DNA of 64,000 nt from Bradyrhizobium sp. G127 (GCF_021502575.1 NZ_JAKFGN010000002.1:744001-808000); one strand, 5' to 3'; positions 1-8,788 are shown, counted from the first letter of the stretch. Notes: generated from the sequence alone by a model not told the origin. Numbers and translations are program-made.

Positions 1-12
1 AGGAGACATGCG

Positions 13-1053
13 TTGCTGGAAAGTTTGATCGGATTTCGCCAGACGGGCGCCCGCAGCAAAATCGGGGTCGGAGGGCCTGCGAACAAGAAGCCGACGATCG
101 GACTGGCGCTGGGCGGCGGCGCCGCGCGCGGCTTTGCCCATATCGGCATCCTGCGCACGCTGCTCGCCAACGGGATCGTGCCGGACATCGTGGTCGGAAC
201 ATCCATCGGCGCCGTGGTCGGTGCATCCTACGCCTCGGGACATCTCGATACGCTGGAAGCCTGGGCCAAGGGGCTGCTGCCGCGCAATATCTTCAGTTAC
301 CTCGATATCCGCCTCAACGGCTCCGGCCTGATCGGCGGCGGCAAGCTGGCGGCCCAGCTTGAGGCGTCGTTCGGCGGAATCCTGATTGACGAGCTTCCGC
401 TGAAATTCGCGGCGGTCTCCACCGAGGTCAACACCGGCCATGAGATCTGGATCACCGACGGAAAACTCGTCGAGGCGGTGCGGGCGTCCTACGCCCTGCC
501 CGGCATTTTCGAGCCGGTGCTGATCGGCGACCGATGGCTGGTCGACGGCGCGCTCGTCAATCCGGTGCCGGTGTCGGCAGCGCGTGCGCTCGGCGCGGAA
601 ATCGTCATAGCCTGCAATGTCTCCACCGACGTGTTCGGGCACGGCACCATTATCTCCGCGCACGGCAAGCCTCCGGTGGAACCCGAACCGCCGGCCGAAC
701 CGGAAATCGTGGCGAAGCGCGGCTTCGGAAAATTCTTCTCCGCGGAAAAAACGGTGAAGCGGGAATTCTTCGGCACCGCCGGACGGCCGGGGATTTCCAC
801 CGTTATGGTCGAAGCCTTCAACATCATGCAGGACCGCATCACGCGTTCTCGCCTCGCAGGCGATCCACCGGACGTGCTGATCTCGCCGCGCGTCGGAAAA
901 ATCGGCTGGTTCGACTTCCATCGCGCCGAGGAAACCATCGCCCACGGCGTCCGCGCAGCCGAGCGAAATATCGAGTCGATTCAGGAAGCAATCAGCTTGC
1001 TCACCCCGACCGCAAGTCAGACGCCCGGCACGGCACAGCCGACGCAACCGTAA
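13..1053 (+). CDS. Patatin-like phospholipase family protein
   Basis: Predicted serine lipid acyl hydrolase of the bacterial patatin/RssA group. The glycine-rich oxyanion motif GGGAARG lies near residues 34-40, the nucleophile motif GTSIG near 62-66 (Ser64), and the second catalytic element DGA near 178-180 (Asp178), so the Ser-Asp dyad is intact. No signal peptide is evident. A TTG start fits an AGGAGA Shine-Dalgarno at positions 1-6, but the frame is open to the window edge, so the true start could lie upstream. The roughly 70 residues after the catalytic Asp contain a Pro/Glu-rich linker and are less typical. The substrate is unknown. Confidence 0.85.
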   Translation: MLESLIGFRQTGARSKIGVGGPANKKPTIGLALGGGAARGFAHIGILRTLLANGIVPDIVVGTSIGAVVGASYASGHLDTLEAWAKGLLPRNIFSYLDIRLNGSGLIGGGKLAAQLEASFGGILIDELPLKFAAVSTEVNTGHEIWITDGKLVEAVRASYALPGIFEPVLIGDRWLVDGALVNPVPVSAARALGAEIVIACNVSTDVFGHGTIISAHGKPPVEPEPPAEPEIVAKRGFGKFFSAEKTVKREFFGTAGRPGISTVMVEAFNIMQDRITRSRLAGDPPDVLISPRVGKIGWFDFHRAEETIAHGVRAAERNIESIQEAISLLTPTASQTPGTAQPTQP

Positions 1054-1073
1054 TCTCCGCAAGCGCCGCCGCC

Positions 1074-1171
1074 GTCATCCTGAGGTGCGAGGGCAAAGCC
1101 CGAGCCTCGAAGGAGGACGGCCGCGCATCCTCCGAGGCTCGCCGCCAACGCGGCTCGCACCTCAGGATGAC
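1074..1171. repeat. REP-like inverted repeat, 18-bp perfect arms
   Basis: The arms at 1074-1091 and 1154-1171 are exact reverse complements of 18 bases, beginning GTCATCCTGAGGTGCGAG. An inner pair around CCTCGAAGGAGG and CATCCTCCGAGG can also fold. It lies between two convergent genes, as REP/BIME elements commonly do, and may act as a bidirectional transcript-end structure. Confidence 0.75.
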
Positions 1172-1186
1172 GCGACCTGCGATGAG

Positions 1187-1615
1187 TCAAGCCGTCTTGA
1201 TATAATCGTGCAGCGCTTCCTGCTCGCGCTCGTATTCGGCAACGCGCCATTTCACCACATCTCCGATCGAGATCAGACCGACGATGCGGTCGCTCTCGAC
1301 CACGGGCAGGTGCCGGAATTTTCCGGTGGTCATGACTTCCATGATCGCGCTGACGGTATCCGTCTCGCGGCAGGTAATGACCTTCGACGTCATCACGCTG
1401 CGGACCGGCTCATCGAGCACGCCCGCACCGCGTTCGCCCAGCACGCGCACCACGTCGCGCTCGGAGAGAATGCCGTCGATTTTTTGGCCGCTCATGACCA
1501 TCACCGCACCGATGCGGCGCTCGGAGAGTATCTTGATCGCCGCCGAGAGCTTGGCATCAGGCGACACACTGATGACCTGGTGGCCTTTGGTATCCAGAAC
1601 TGATCGAACCGTCAT
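1187..1615 (-). CDS. CBS-domain protein (tandem CBS pair)
   Basis: A stand-alone protein of 142 residues made of two CBS motifs, roughly residues 8-60 and 74-128. Such Bateman modules usually bind adenosine nucleotides and act as energy or ligand sensors. The repeated pattern of sensing strand, 'GAVMV' or 'HLPVVE', then 'DGILSERDVVR' or 'VGLISIGDVVKW' is clear in both halves. The ATG start is supported by GGGGAGA about five bases upstream. The partner and ligand cannot be told from the context. Confidence 0.88.
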   Translation of the reverse strand: MTVRSVLDTKGHQVISVSPDAKLSAAIKILSERRIGAVMVMSGQKIDGILSERDVVRVLGERGAGVLDEPVRSVMTSKVITCRETDTVSAIMEVMTTGKFRHLPVVESDRIVGLISIGDVVKWRVAEYEREQEALHDYIKTA

Positions 1616-1801
1616 TGTCGTCTCCCCAGACAGGGCCCACCGGCTGCCGGCGGCACGTATGCTCTTGAGTCAAACAACGCAGCGTCAACTTGGTTGCACT
1701 TCATCCCACCTACTTGCGGCAGTTTGGCACAGCCCAACGATACAGCCTGATGATGTCGAAGATTTGGTCCGCCTGCAACATGCATCATCATGCAGGTCTG
1801 C

Positions 1802-2581
1802 TCAGCGAATATCGGAGCCGTCCGGCGGCAGCACACCGGCCTTGTTGTCCTGCACGATCGCGCGCGGCACCGGATCGAACAGCGAAAACAGCAGCAGTCC
1901 CGCAACAAAGCCGCCGATATGCGCCTGCCATGCGATACTCTGCGCCGACGCGCCGATCGCGACCGCGCCAAGGCCAGTGATAACATTGAGGCCGAACCAG
2001 ACCGCGAGAAATCCAAGCACGCGCGAATTCTGCAGCGACCGTGCCAGCGAGAGTGCGGGGACGCGCGCCGCCTCCTCTGCATCGCCGCGCCCGAACGACA
2101 GAAAGCTGCCGTGCTGGAAGGCGAAGCGGATCGCGGCCGCCATCATGCCCGAGACCGCCGCCGAGGCGCCGATCATCGGCGCAACCTCGTGCTGATGCGT
2201 CACCAGATGAGCGAACGCGCCTGCGATGGCGGTGACGGCAAAGAATGCGAAAAATCTCGCCGTTCCGAACCGGCGCGCCACCGCACTGCCGAATGGAAGC
2301 ATCCACAACATGTTGAAGACGATGTGGGCGATGTCCGCATGCAGGAAGGCGTAGGTCAGGAACGTCCAGATCTCTGCCCCGACGCCGCCGGGAAACTGCC
2401 CTGCGAGGACCGACGCGTCATAACGCGCGGGCACGAAACCGAATGTCCAGATCACTTCCTGATCGGTGGCCAGCGGCAGCAGGGACCGCACGCCGTGTAT
2501 GCCGACCATGATGATGAGAAGCGCCGTCATTCCGACGGGAATGGTCAGGATCGGTTCGCGAGGAGATTCAGGAGAGTCCAA
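1802..2581 (-). CDS. Rhomboid family intramembrane serine protease
   Basis: A membrane protein of 259 residues with six or more hydrophobic segments. The rhomboid catalytic serine is in 'MIGASAAVSG' (GAS near 138-140, Ser140) and the catalytic histidine in 'AHIGGFVAG' (His221). The conserved 'HxxxxHxxxN' of helix 2 is also present (His81 to Asn90). Rhomboids cleave single-pass membrane proteins within the bilayer; the substrate here is unknown. The longest frame begins at a TTG with a poor ribosome site, so the exact N-terminus is uncertain. About 30 polar residues link two core helices around residue 165. Confidence 0.88.
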   Translation of the reverse strand: MDSPESPREPILTIPVGMTALLIIMVGIHGVRSLLPLATDQEVIWTFGFVPARYDASVLAGQFPGGVGAEIWTFLTYAFLHADIAHIVFNMLWMLPFGSAVARRFGTARFFAFFAVTAIAGAFAHLVTHQHEVAPMIGASAAVSGMMAAAIRFAFQHGSFLSFGRGDAEEAARVPALSLARSLQNSRVLGFLAVWFGLNVITGLGAVAIGASAQSIAWQAHIGGFVAGLLLFSLFDPVPRAIVQDNKAGVLPPDGSDIR

Positions 2582-3080
2582 GGGTGCACAGTGTCCGGAA
2601 CGGCGAAAGGGCAGTTTCTTTGAGATAGGCGGGTTTCACGGTGCGGTGCAAGCGGAAGGCCAAGATCGCACAAAAGATAAAGGGAGGGCCTGAAGGCCCT
2701 CCCCGTGGTCTTGCCGGTCTTTCGCGCGGGCTTTTCGAGCAAGAGCGCTGCTTCACGCTCGGGGTATCCCCACCCCTCCCCGCACAATGATCGGATCGTT
2801 TTCCGCCGCCTGTCGTTCAACTTAAAAGTTCTTGATGCCACCGCCGATCACGGAAAAGACCGGCGATTTGGAATGCACGGACATTAGCCACGACCGGCGT
2901 ATTCACGAAGCTCATAGTTAACTTAACGTTAACAGCGCAAAGTTGGGTCTTCGGCCCGCAAATCGCCGCTCCGGCATGGACGCTGCACCTCCAGTCCCGC
3001 ACAACACAAAGGGGCCTCGCGGTGCCTGAAAGCGGGACAAATCTGTCTCGCCGTCGTCATACGCGGGGCGGGACAACACG
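2582..3080. other. Intergenic gap of about 0.5 kb, no convincing gene
   Basis: It lies between the rhomboid gene and the PAS_5 gene. Apart from the hairpin at 2682-2703, I see no feature here. Short minus-strand frames cross it but lack ribosome sites or recognisable domains. The A+T-richer part near 2900-2945 ('GTTAACTTAACGTTAAC') could hold the promoter of the downstream gene. Confidence 0.4.
2682..2703 (-). terminator. Rho-independent terminator-like hairpin on the minus strand
   Basis: A perfect 9-bp stem, GGGAGGGCC with GGCCCTCCC, has a four-base loop. On the minus strand it is followed by TTTATCTTTT, so it would terminate leftward transcription entering the rhomboid gene from upstream. 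No clear gene for it to terminate is visible between 2704 and 3080. Confidence 0.6.
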
Positions 3081-3647
3081 ATGAAGCATCCAGCGAACCG
3101 GGAGTTTTACTCCTATTGGGATGGGAAGCGGTCCGACGCCGCTGCGCCAGAGCGCAGCGACCTCGACCCCGAGCACGTCCGTCATCTGCTCGGCGACATT
3201 TTCGTCCTGTCCTGCGATCCCGCCGCCGGTTACCCGTTCCGGGTCGCCGGAACCCGGATGTGCGCCCTGCTCGGCCGCGACCTGAAGGGGCAAAGTTTCA
3301 CCCGCCTATTCCACGACGGCGACCGCGAGGAAATCGAGGACCTTCTGGGGATCGTGGCCGAGGAAACGCTCCCCACCGTCGCCGGCATCACGACGCAGGC
3401 ACCGGACGGGACGCGGATTCATCTGGAACTGCTGCTGCTGCCCTTTAGCGCCCGCTTGCACACGCCGGTCAGCCTGACGGGATTGCTCGCCCCGCTCAAC
3501 CCCGCCCAGGGACTGCATGCCTACGACAGCCTGAAAGACTTCAGCCTTACCTCCTGGCGCCATCTGGGGCAGGAGAAGCGCGGACCGCGCGCCTTGCGGA
3601 AATGGTCGATGATCCGCGGCTTCACCGTCTACGAGGGGCTGCGCTGA
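3081..3647 (+). CDS. PAS_5-type PAS domain protein
   Basis: A protein of 188 residues of the short alphaproteobacterial PAS_5 family. The family pattern is visible: N-terminal 'YWDGKR' and 'DLDPEHVRHLLGDIFVLS', then 'YPFRVAGTRMCALLGRDLKGQSF', which forms the PAS core. It has no kinase, cyclase or DNA-binding output domain, so it probably works through a partner. It stands just upstream of a PilZ gene on the same strand, 65 bases away, which could link it to c-di-GMP control, but no ligand residues can be assigned. Confidence 0.8.
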   Translation: MKHPANREFYSYWDGKRSDAAAPERSDLDPEHVRHLLGDIFVLSCDPAAGYPFRVAGTRMCALLGRDLKGQSFTRLFHDGDREEIEDLLGIVAEETLPTVAGITTQAPDGTRIHLELLLLPFSARLHTPVSLTGLLAPLNPAQGLHAYDSLKDFSLTSWRHLGQEKRGPRALRKWSMIRGFTVYEGLR

Positions 3648-3712
3648 TCCCCGCCATCAAGGCAACGCATCGTTAACCCTGATCGCCGTAAGGTCCATGC
3701 ATACCGACCGGT

Positions 3713-4333
3713 GTGAAAATGGCGTTGGCGCAAAGACAATCGATTCGTCCATCCGCTCAGGAGCGACGACGCTTTCAGCGTGTGAAAGTCCATCTGCTCG
3801 GACGCTACATGCTGGCGGACCGGCGCGAATTCCCGTGCCAGGTGATCAACATGTCGCCCGGCGGTCTGGCGATGCTGGCGCCCGGTATCGGCAATGTGGG
3901 CGAGCGCGTGGTGGCCTATCTCGACCATATCGGCCGAGTCGAAGGCAAGATCACCCGCCTGCTCGACAATGGCTTTGCGATGACGGTCAGCGCAACGCCG
4001 CGCAAGCGCGACAAACTCGCGGCCCAGCTCACCTGGCTCGCCAATCGCCAGATCCTCAATCTGCCGGAGGATCGCCGCCACGACCGCATCGTGCCGCGCA
4101 ACCCGGTCGCCATCCTGAAATACGAAGACGGCCGCGCCATGCCGTGCCGCATCATCGACCTGTCGCTGTCGGGCGCCGCCCTTGCCGCGGAAACCAAACC
4201 GATGGTCGGCGAAGCCGTCATGCTGGGCCGCGTGCAGGCCCGTGTCGTTCGCCACCTCGAAGAAGGCTTCGCAATCGAGTTCGTCCATGCGCAGCTCGCC
4301 GAGACTGTCGAGGACAACGTAAGCGCCCGGTAA
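3713..4333 (+). CDS. Protein with two PilZ domains
   Basis: A protein of 206 residues with two PilZ-like domains, about 15-105 and 118-200. Each begins with a basic arginine motif ('ERRRFQRVKV' and 'DRRHDRIVPRN') followed by the D/N-x-S-x-x-G element ('NMSPGGLAM' and 'DLSLSGAAL'). These are the known c-di-GMP contacts, so one or both domains probably bind it. No membrane segment is present. The start is a GTG at 3713; an in-frame ATG six bases later is equally possible. Confidence 0.85.
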   Translation: MKMALAQRQSIRPSAQERRRFQRVKVHLLGRYMLADRREFPCQVINMSPGGLAMLAPGIGNVGERVVAYLDHIGRVEGKITRLLDNGFAMTVSATPRKRDKLAAQLTWLANRQILNLPEDRRHDRIVPRNPVAILKYEDGRAMPCRIIDLSLSGAALAAETKPMVGEAVMLGRVQARVVRHLEEGFAIEFVHAQLAETVEDNVSAR

Positions 4334-4662
4334 AAAGCCGCGGTTAGCAATTCCTGATTTTTCAAACCGCTCAAGGCGATACCTGTGTCCTGGGTATCGC
4401 CTTGAGGTGTTGTGGCGGCTCCGCGGCGCGCGATACGCAAGGCTCCACGCCTCACAAACTTCAGTCATTTCAACGACTTGCACGGATATAGCTAAAGTTT
4501 GAAACAAATCCAGGTATTTCAAATTTTATGCGTATTTTACTCAAGTATAAATTGAAGTAGCGCCAGTTTTTACTAGCGTTTGCTTTAATTGTACTTCGAC
4601 GACTTAGCCGCCGTGCAAATCCTTTGTGTGAAAAGTGGTCCCAACAAGAAACGGGGGCCACA
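4334..4662. other. Intergenic gap after the PilZ gene
   Basis: A 329-base stretch that becomes notably A+T-rich between about 4490 and 4600, which fits a promoter for the downstream secreted peptidase-like gene. The only structured element is the hairpin at 4369-4405. No open frame in it looks like a gene. Confidence 0.45.
4369..4405. repeat. Perfect 14-bp inverted repeat with 9-base loop
   Basis: CTCAAGGCGATACC at 4369-4382 is the exact reverse complement of 4392-4405. It begins 36 bases after the PilZ stop codon. Neither strand has a T-run directly after the stem, so it is not a textbook intrinsic terminator. It could stabilise the PilZ mRNA 3' end or be a protein site. Confidence 0.7.
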
Positions 4663-5283
4663 ATGTTTTCAATTCGTGGACGGGGAGTTGGTCTGGCGGT
4701 TGCCGCCGGCCTGATGTGCATGTCGGTTGCGGCGCAGGCCGCGGGCGAGCGATCGCTGTATGCCAGCCTGGGCGACACCACGCGTTCGCCGATCGGCTGG
4801 GTCGAATTCTGCTCCGACAATCCGGGCGATTGCCGCGGCGGCGCAACGCAGGCCCGCGACATCGTGATGACGCAGACGGCGTGGAAAGATCTGCTGCGGG
4901 TCAACCGCTGGGTCAACGACACCATCAAGCCGATGACCGATGTGGATCATTGGGGCGTCGTCGAACGCTGGTCATATCCAAGTGACGGTTATGGCGACTG
5001 CGAGGACTATGTCCTCTTGAAGCGCAAGATGCTGATGGACGCCGGATGGCCGCGCGAGGCGCTGCTGATCACGGTGGTGCGCGACAAGAAGGGCGAAGGC
5101 CACGCGGTCCTGACCGTGAAGTCCGACAAGGGCGAGTTCATCCTCGACAATCAGAACGAGGAAGTCGTGGCCTGGACCGACACCGGTTACCGCTTCGTCA
5201 AGCGGCAGTCGCAGACCGATCCGAACGCGTGGGTTTCACTTGGCGATTCCCGTCCGGCAGTTGCGACGGCAAGCTCACGCTAA
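4663..5283 (+). CDS. Secreted bacterial transglutaminase-like cysteine peptidase (BTLCP family)
   Basis: A periplasmic protein of 206 residues with a signal peptide at about 1-27 ending AAQAA. Family features are the catalytic Cys in 'YGDCEDYVLLK' (Cys113), His in 'GEGHAVLTV' (His147) and Asp in 'FILDNQNE' (Asp162), which is the Cys-His-Asp triad. The characterised relative LapG cleaves a surface adhesin under c-di-GMP control; whether this protein does so is inference. I chose the ATG at 4663 because it starts the signal peptide; the frame runs upstream to a TTG at 4624. Confidence 0.85.
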   Translation: MFSIRGRGVGLAVAAGLMCMSVAAQAAGERSLYASLGDTTRSPIGWVEFCSDNPGDCRGGATQARDIVMTQTAWKDLLRVNRWVNDTIKPMTDVDHWGVVERWSYPSDGYGDCEDYVLLKRKMLMDAGWPREALLITVVRDKKGEGHAVLTVKSDKGEFILDNQNEEVVAWTDTGYRFVKRQSQTDPNAWVSLGDSRPAVATASSR

Positions 5284-5355
5284 ACCAGAACTTCAACACG
5301 GAGACCCACGGCCCGGTCGTATCCCCACCCCTCCCCGTCCCAGACCGGTTCGTGC

Positions 5356-5390
5356 GCGGCCAGCTCTCCCCCAGGGCTGGCCGCAACTTT
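5356..5390 (+). terminator. Intrinsic terminator
   Basis: A 9-bp stem GCGGCCAGC with GCTGGCCGC (5356-5364 and 5376-5384) is followed by AACTTTTTG. It lies 73 bases after the transglutaminase-like peptidase gene and would end its transcript. Confidence 0.75.
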
Positions 5391-5486
5391 TTGCGGATGC
5401 CTCGGGTGAGAAATCTGCGGATCGAAAGCGCGACGATTGAACGGCCGCCACGACTCTCCCCAATCCGCCGGCTGTAGTTCCGAACG

Positions 5487-5879
5487 CTATGGCGCGGAGG
5501 TGAGCGGCAACAACGCGCGCAGCCGCGCGTCGCGCAGATAAAGGCCGCCCCACGCCAGAACGCCGAGCAGCAGGCAGATGAACTGCGGCGGAGAAGCGAA
5601 TTCCCCGAGACGAAAGTGGGTGCAGATCGCGCCGCCGAGAAAACCCGTGATCAGGATTGCGCCAAGCACTGCGGTCCGGGGTATCGCATAGAGACCAGCG
5701 CACACCAGCATGATGATGCCGAGCGGTGTTGCCAGACTCTGCGCAAAACCGGTGGCGTCCATCTCGGCCTTCAGCAGATGCGGCAGGAACAATTGCGTGC
5801 CTGCATCGGCGAGCAGCGCCAGCACCACAATGCCGCTCATGGCATAGCCAATCCAGTTGGCTGCGGTCTTCTGCACCAT
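5487..5879 (-). CDS. DoxX-like four-helix membrane protein
   Basis: A protein of 130 residues with four hydrophobic helices and short loops, matching the small DoxX-like membrane family by layout and by 'ADAGTQLFLP', 'YAIPRTAVLGAILITGFLGGAICTH'-type segments. The family is associated with quinone or redox membrane functions, but the activity of this member is unknown. The ATG at 5879 has an excellent ribosome site (AAGGAGAT); the longer frame to 5978 lacks one. Confidence 0.75.
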   Translation of the reverse strand: MVQKTAANWIGYAMSGIVVLALLADAGTQLFLPHLLKAEMDATGFAQSLATPLGIIMLVCAGLYAIPRTAVLGAILITGFLGGAICTHFRLGEFASPPQFICLLLGVLAWGGLYLRDARLRALLPLTSAP

Positions 5880-6068
5880 GCTATCTCCTTGATCGCAGTT
5901 TTCAGGGAATGGTTCCGGGCGCAGGTCATGGCCGCCCCAGGTTCCGGCGTCAACCCGAAATTGCTCCCTATTTCGCAACCGAAAATCCGGCCGGCGGGTC
6001 TTGAAACCAAAAGCCGTTTTTCTAAATAGCTTTCCGCCATCCCAACGAAAGGAGCACAGGAGGAGGCC

Positions 6069-6410
6069 ATGCTATCGGTTGAGCGCAACGCAATCGACAT
6101 TCACGCCCATTCATTTCTCGCCAGTTCATTCACCCATCCGTCGGACGTTCTGGCGAACCCTTCTCTCACCTCGGTCAAGAAAAGATGCATTCTCGCCGCG
6201 TGGGCGTCCGATGCATTCGCCGTGGAGGGGAAGCCCTGGCTTCGCCAGATCGCAGGACACAAAGATCCCATCCCGCTTGCGGAGATATTGTCCGCGCTTC
6301 GCCGCCTCGACGATGACGACGATCCGCCGCGCGGCGGCGCATCCGCTGCGGTTCCCAGACCCCGTGACGAGGAGTTTGACGAGGATTTCAACCTGGCTGT
6401 CGGATATTAG
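6069..6410 (+). CDS. Small conserved hypothetical protein with acidic C-terminus
   Basis: A protein of 113 residues that I do not assign to a function. The middle part, 'LANPSLTSVKKRCILAAWASDAFAVE', resembles a short segment seen in many small Bradyrhizobium-group proteins. It is followed by an Asp-rich stretch and a Pro/Arg linker. No membrane segment or signal peptide is present. AGGAGG stands very close to the ATG, with a second AAAGGAG further upstream, which supports translation. Confidence 0.6.
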   Translation: MLSVERNAIDIHAHSFLASSFTHPSDVLANPSLTSVKKRCILAAWASDAFAVEGKPWLRQIAGHKDPIPLAEILSALRRLDDDDDPPRGGASAAVPRPRDEEFDEDFNLAVGY

Positions 6411-6427
6411 GCGCGGATCCCCGCGCC

Positions 6428-6958
6428 TCACCCGATCTTCTTCAGGCCCGCCTTGAAGCGCTTGCCATTGTGGACGTAATGGGCCGCGCCGTAGGTCATG
6501 GCCTTGACCTGCTCATCGGTCAGCGTGCGGATCACCCGCGCCGGCGCACCGACCACCAGCGAGCGTTCCTCGAACTGCTTGCCTTCGGTGATGACCGCGC
6601 CTGCGCCGACAACGCAGCCCTTGCGAATGATCGCGCCGTTCATGACGATCGCGCCCATGCCGATCAGCGCCCCGTCTTCGATGGTGCAGCCGTGCAGGAT
6701 GACGTTGTGACCGATGGTGCAGTTCTTGCCGATGGTGAGCGGAAAGCCGGGATCGGTATGGAAGGTGCAATTGTCCTGCACGTTCGAGCCTTCGCCGATC
6801 TCGATCAATTCGTTGTCGCCGCGCAGCACCGAGCCGAACCAGACGCTTGCGTCGGTCTTCAGCCGCACATTGCCGATCACCGTCGCGGTTTCAGCGATGA
6901 AATAGTTTCCGTCCGCGGGAAGCTGGGGTGATTTGCCGTCGAGTTCGTAGATCGCCAT
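6428..6958 (-). CDS. Gamma-carbonic anhydrase family hexapeptide-repeat protein
   Basis: A protein of 176 residues forming a left-handed beta-helix. The repeated hexapeptide pattern runs from about residue 20 to 140 ('NVRLKTDASVWFGSVLRGD', 'CTFHTDPG', 'CTIGHNVILHGCTIEDG'). The histidines in 'FHTD' and 'GHNVILHG' are in the places of the zinc ligands of gamma-class enzymes. It is probably a cytosolic trimer; many members of this group show little or no measurable carbonic anhydrase activity. GGAGACAGG precedes the ATG. Confidence 0.88.
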   Translation of the reverse strand: MAIYELDGKSPQLPADGNYFIAETATVIGNVRLKTDASVWFGSVLRGDNELIEIGEGSNVQDNCTFHTDPGFPLTIGKNCTIGHNVILHGCTIEDGALIGMGAIVMNGAIIRKGCVVGAGAVITEGKQFEERSLVVGAPARVIRTLTDEQVKAMTYGAAHYVHNGKRFKAGLKKIG

Positions 6959-7065
6959 TCCTGTCTCCGGTTAACGCGCTTCAGACCCAGCGCGGAAATT
7001 CGGCGCGACAATGCCATGAACGAACATGGTCTGGCGAGGGTATGGAAGCTGCAAACGCTCGGCGC

Positions 7066-7395
7066 TCAGGCGATCAGGCCGGTGGTCTCGAGGAGCATGA
7101 GAACGAATGTTCCCGACATCATGCTCCAGAAACCGGCGATGATCGTGGCCAGCGCCACGAACTCGACCCGCCGTCCCTCGATGGTCCGGCCGCGCACGGT
7201 GTTGCGCATGATGATGAAGGGTGCAGCGAACACCAGAAACGGCACGGCGGCGAAGGCCTTCGGTGCGGCGTCCTGCGTCAGCAATCCAAATCCCGGCGGG
7301 CGCTGCACGAAGGCCTGAAAGCCGCTGGTCAGTGCGCCAGCCAGCGCAAATCCGATCAGAATGGCAAAGAACGAATTCAACGCTTCAGGCGACAT
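7066..7395 (-). CDS. Small hypothetical membrane protein
   Basis: A protein of 109 residues from the ATG at 7395 (MSPEALNSFF). It has three predicted hydrophobic helices, near residues 8-25, 50-68 and 80-105, separated by short basic loops ('RNTVRGRTIEGRRVE'). I do not recognise a function; similar small membrane proteins are common in Nitrobacteraceae. The frame extends to 7458, but the preceding residues look non-coding. Confidence 0.65.
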   Translation of the reverse strand: MSPEALNSFFAILIGFALAGALTSGFQAFVQRPPGFGLLTQDAAPKAFAAVPFLVFAAPFIIMRNTVRGRTIEGRRVEFVALATIIAGFWSMMSGTFVLMLLETTGLIA

Positions 7396-7671
7396 CGGAC
7401 AGGACTTCCACCACACACGAGAACGCATCGACTGCGAGCCAAGCCGCAAGCGGTCCATGGTTCGCCCCTACCCCTTCGCAAAATGCCGCCGCGCCCGCCA
7501 CCTTATCCTTAAGGAAAGGTTAACACGGCGGCGTTGCCCGGTACCGTGTGCATGGCTCAGGCCCGCTCTCGCCGCGCGGAACTTCGGGGAAATCGGCGGG
7601 ACATGGCATAATCGCAGCCGATTCGACCGGGCCATGAGGCCTTCCCGCTCCGGAAACCCCGACGCCCGCAC

Positions 7672-8382
7672 ATGGCTCTGACGTCCTCGACCTCACCGCG
7701 AAGCAATGCCCGCGGCACACGGCATAGCCATCTTGTGCCGCTTCTGGCGATGGGCATCATCGGCGCATGCGCTGTCGGCATCGTCGCCTATCTGCTGTGG
7801 CCGACTTGGGGCGTCGAAAAAGTTGACGATCCCTCGCGGCTGCCGGTCAGCATCGGCAATACGCTGTTCAATGTGCCGACCAAGGCGATCCGGGTGAAGG
7901 TGCAGAAGCGGACCGGCCCGCAGGAGCGGGTCGATCTCAACTTCGTCTATCCATCGCTGGAGGCCCCCGACGCGCCGCGTCATGTCACCCTGGAGACGGT
8001 GGAAGAAAACCTTCCGGACATCGACCGCATCTTCCTGTCGATCGCGGCCCACCATGACGCGCTGTCGCCGGACGAGCGGACGCGGACGATCTATCCGCGC
8101 TATCTCGACCAGACGTCAGGAAGCCTGCAAGACGGCTTGAGCATTCGTCCGTTCCGCGACAACACGCCCTACGCGAGCGAGGATCTGGTGTATGCCTCGT
8201 CGCCGCAGATCATCGCGCGCTGCACGCGTGACGGCAAAACACCGGGGATGTGTCTGAGCGAGCGGCGGATCGAAGGCGCAGATCTGACGTTCCGTTTTCC
8301 GCGCGCGTGGCTCGACAAGTGGCGCGATGTGGCGGGCGCGATGGATCAGATCATCCGCCGGATGCGCACGCCAAGGGGATAG
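7672..8382 (+). CDS. Membrane-anchored hypothetical protein
   Basis: A protein of 236 residues with a basic N-terminus, one membrane segment at about 22-44 ('LVPLLAMGIIGACAVGIVAYLLW') and a periplasmic C-terminal region of about 190 residues. Two cysteines at the end of that region ('ARCTRDGKTPGMCLSERR') could form a disulfide. No catalytic motif is recognisable. It is preceded by a 275-base intergenic stretch and followed directly by a REP-like element. Confidence 0.7.
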   Translation: MALTSSTSPRSNARGTRHSHLVPLLAMGIIGACAVGIVAYLLWPTWGVEKVDDPSRLPVSIGNTLFNVPTKAIRVKVQKRTGPQERVDLNFVYPSLEAPDAPRHVTLETVEENLPDIDRIFLSIAAHHDALSPDERTRTIYPRYLDQTSGSLQDGLSIRPFRDNTPYASEDLVYASSPQIIARCTRDGKTPGMCLSERRIEGADLTFRFPRAWLDKWRDVAGAMDQIIRRMRTPRG

Positions 8383-8386
8383 CGCT

Positions 8387-8467
8387 CGTCATTGCGAGGA
8401 GCGGAGCGACGAAGCATCCAGCCTCATACCTGAAGCTCTGGATTGCTTCGCTACGCTCGCAATGACG
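8387..8467. repeat. REP-like element, family A (CGTCATTGCGAGGAGC)
   Basis: The imperfect palindrome begins CGTCATTGCGAGGAGC and ends GCTCGCAATGACG, with GAAGCA(A)TCCAG and CTGGATTGCTTCG as the inner arms. Related copies occur at 13518-13578, 23512-23596, 29686-29785 and 39448-39570, always between genes. They are consistent with dispersed bacterial REP/BIME sequences. Confidence 0.8.
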
Positions 8468-8473
8468 TAAATC

Positions 8474-8692
8474 TCAAACCTCTTCCTCGATGTCCGTCTC
8501 GAGGATCGCCATCTGGAACTGGTAGGACCGGTCATCATCCTCGTCATCGACGAACAGCACGCCGATGAATTCCTCGCCGATATAGACCTCGGCCGAGTCG
8601 TCCTTCTTCGGACGCGGCACGACGCGAATCTTCTGATTGCCGAACAGCCGCTTGAGATAGGCGTCGAGTTTCCTGACTTCCGTAACGTCCAC
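8474..8692 (-). CDS. DUF3126 family protein
   Basis: A protein of 72 residues matching the short alphaproteobacterial DUF3126 family in length and in 'DAYLKRLFGN', 'RPKKDDSAEVYIGEEFIGVL' and 'YQFQMAILETDIEE'. It is acidic at the C-terminus, soluble and of unknown function. It uses a GTG start with GGAGAA at good spacing. It lies just downstream of cysE on the same strand, an arrangement that may be a small operon. Confidence 0.85.
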   Translation of the reverse strand: MDVTEVRKLDAYLKRLFGNQKIRVVPRPKKDDSAEVYIGEEFIGVLFVDDEDDDRSYQFQMAILETDIEEEV

Positions 8693-8788
8693 GGGCGTTC
8701 TCCAATTGAATGATATTTGCGACAGCTTTAATGCGATCCAGCGCGCACCGCTAGAGCCTGCATCGCGATAAATCGCAAACAGATCGCA

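Noticed and set aside
2545-2841. A 98-residue minus-strand frame next to a terminator-like hairpin
   Set aside because: The hairpin lies inside the frame, no ribosome site is present and the product has no recognisable domain.
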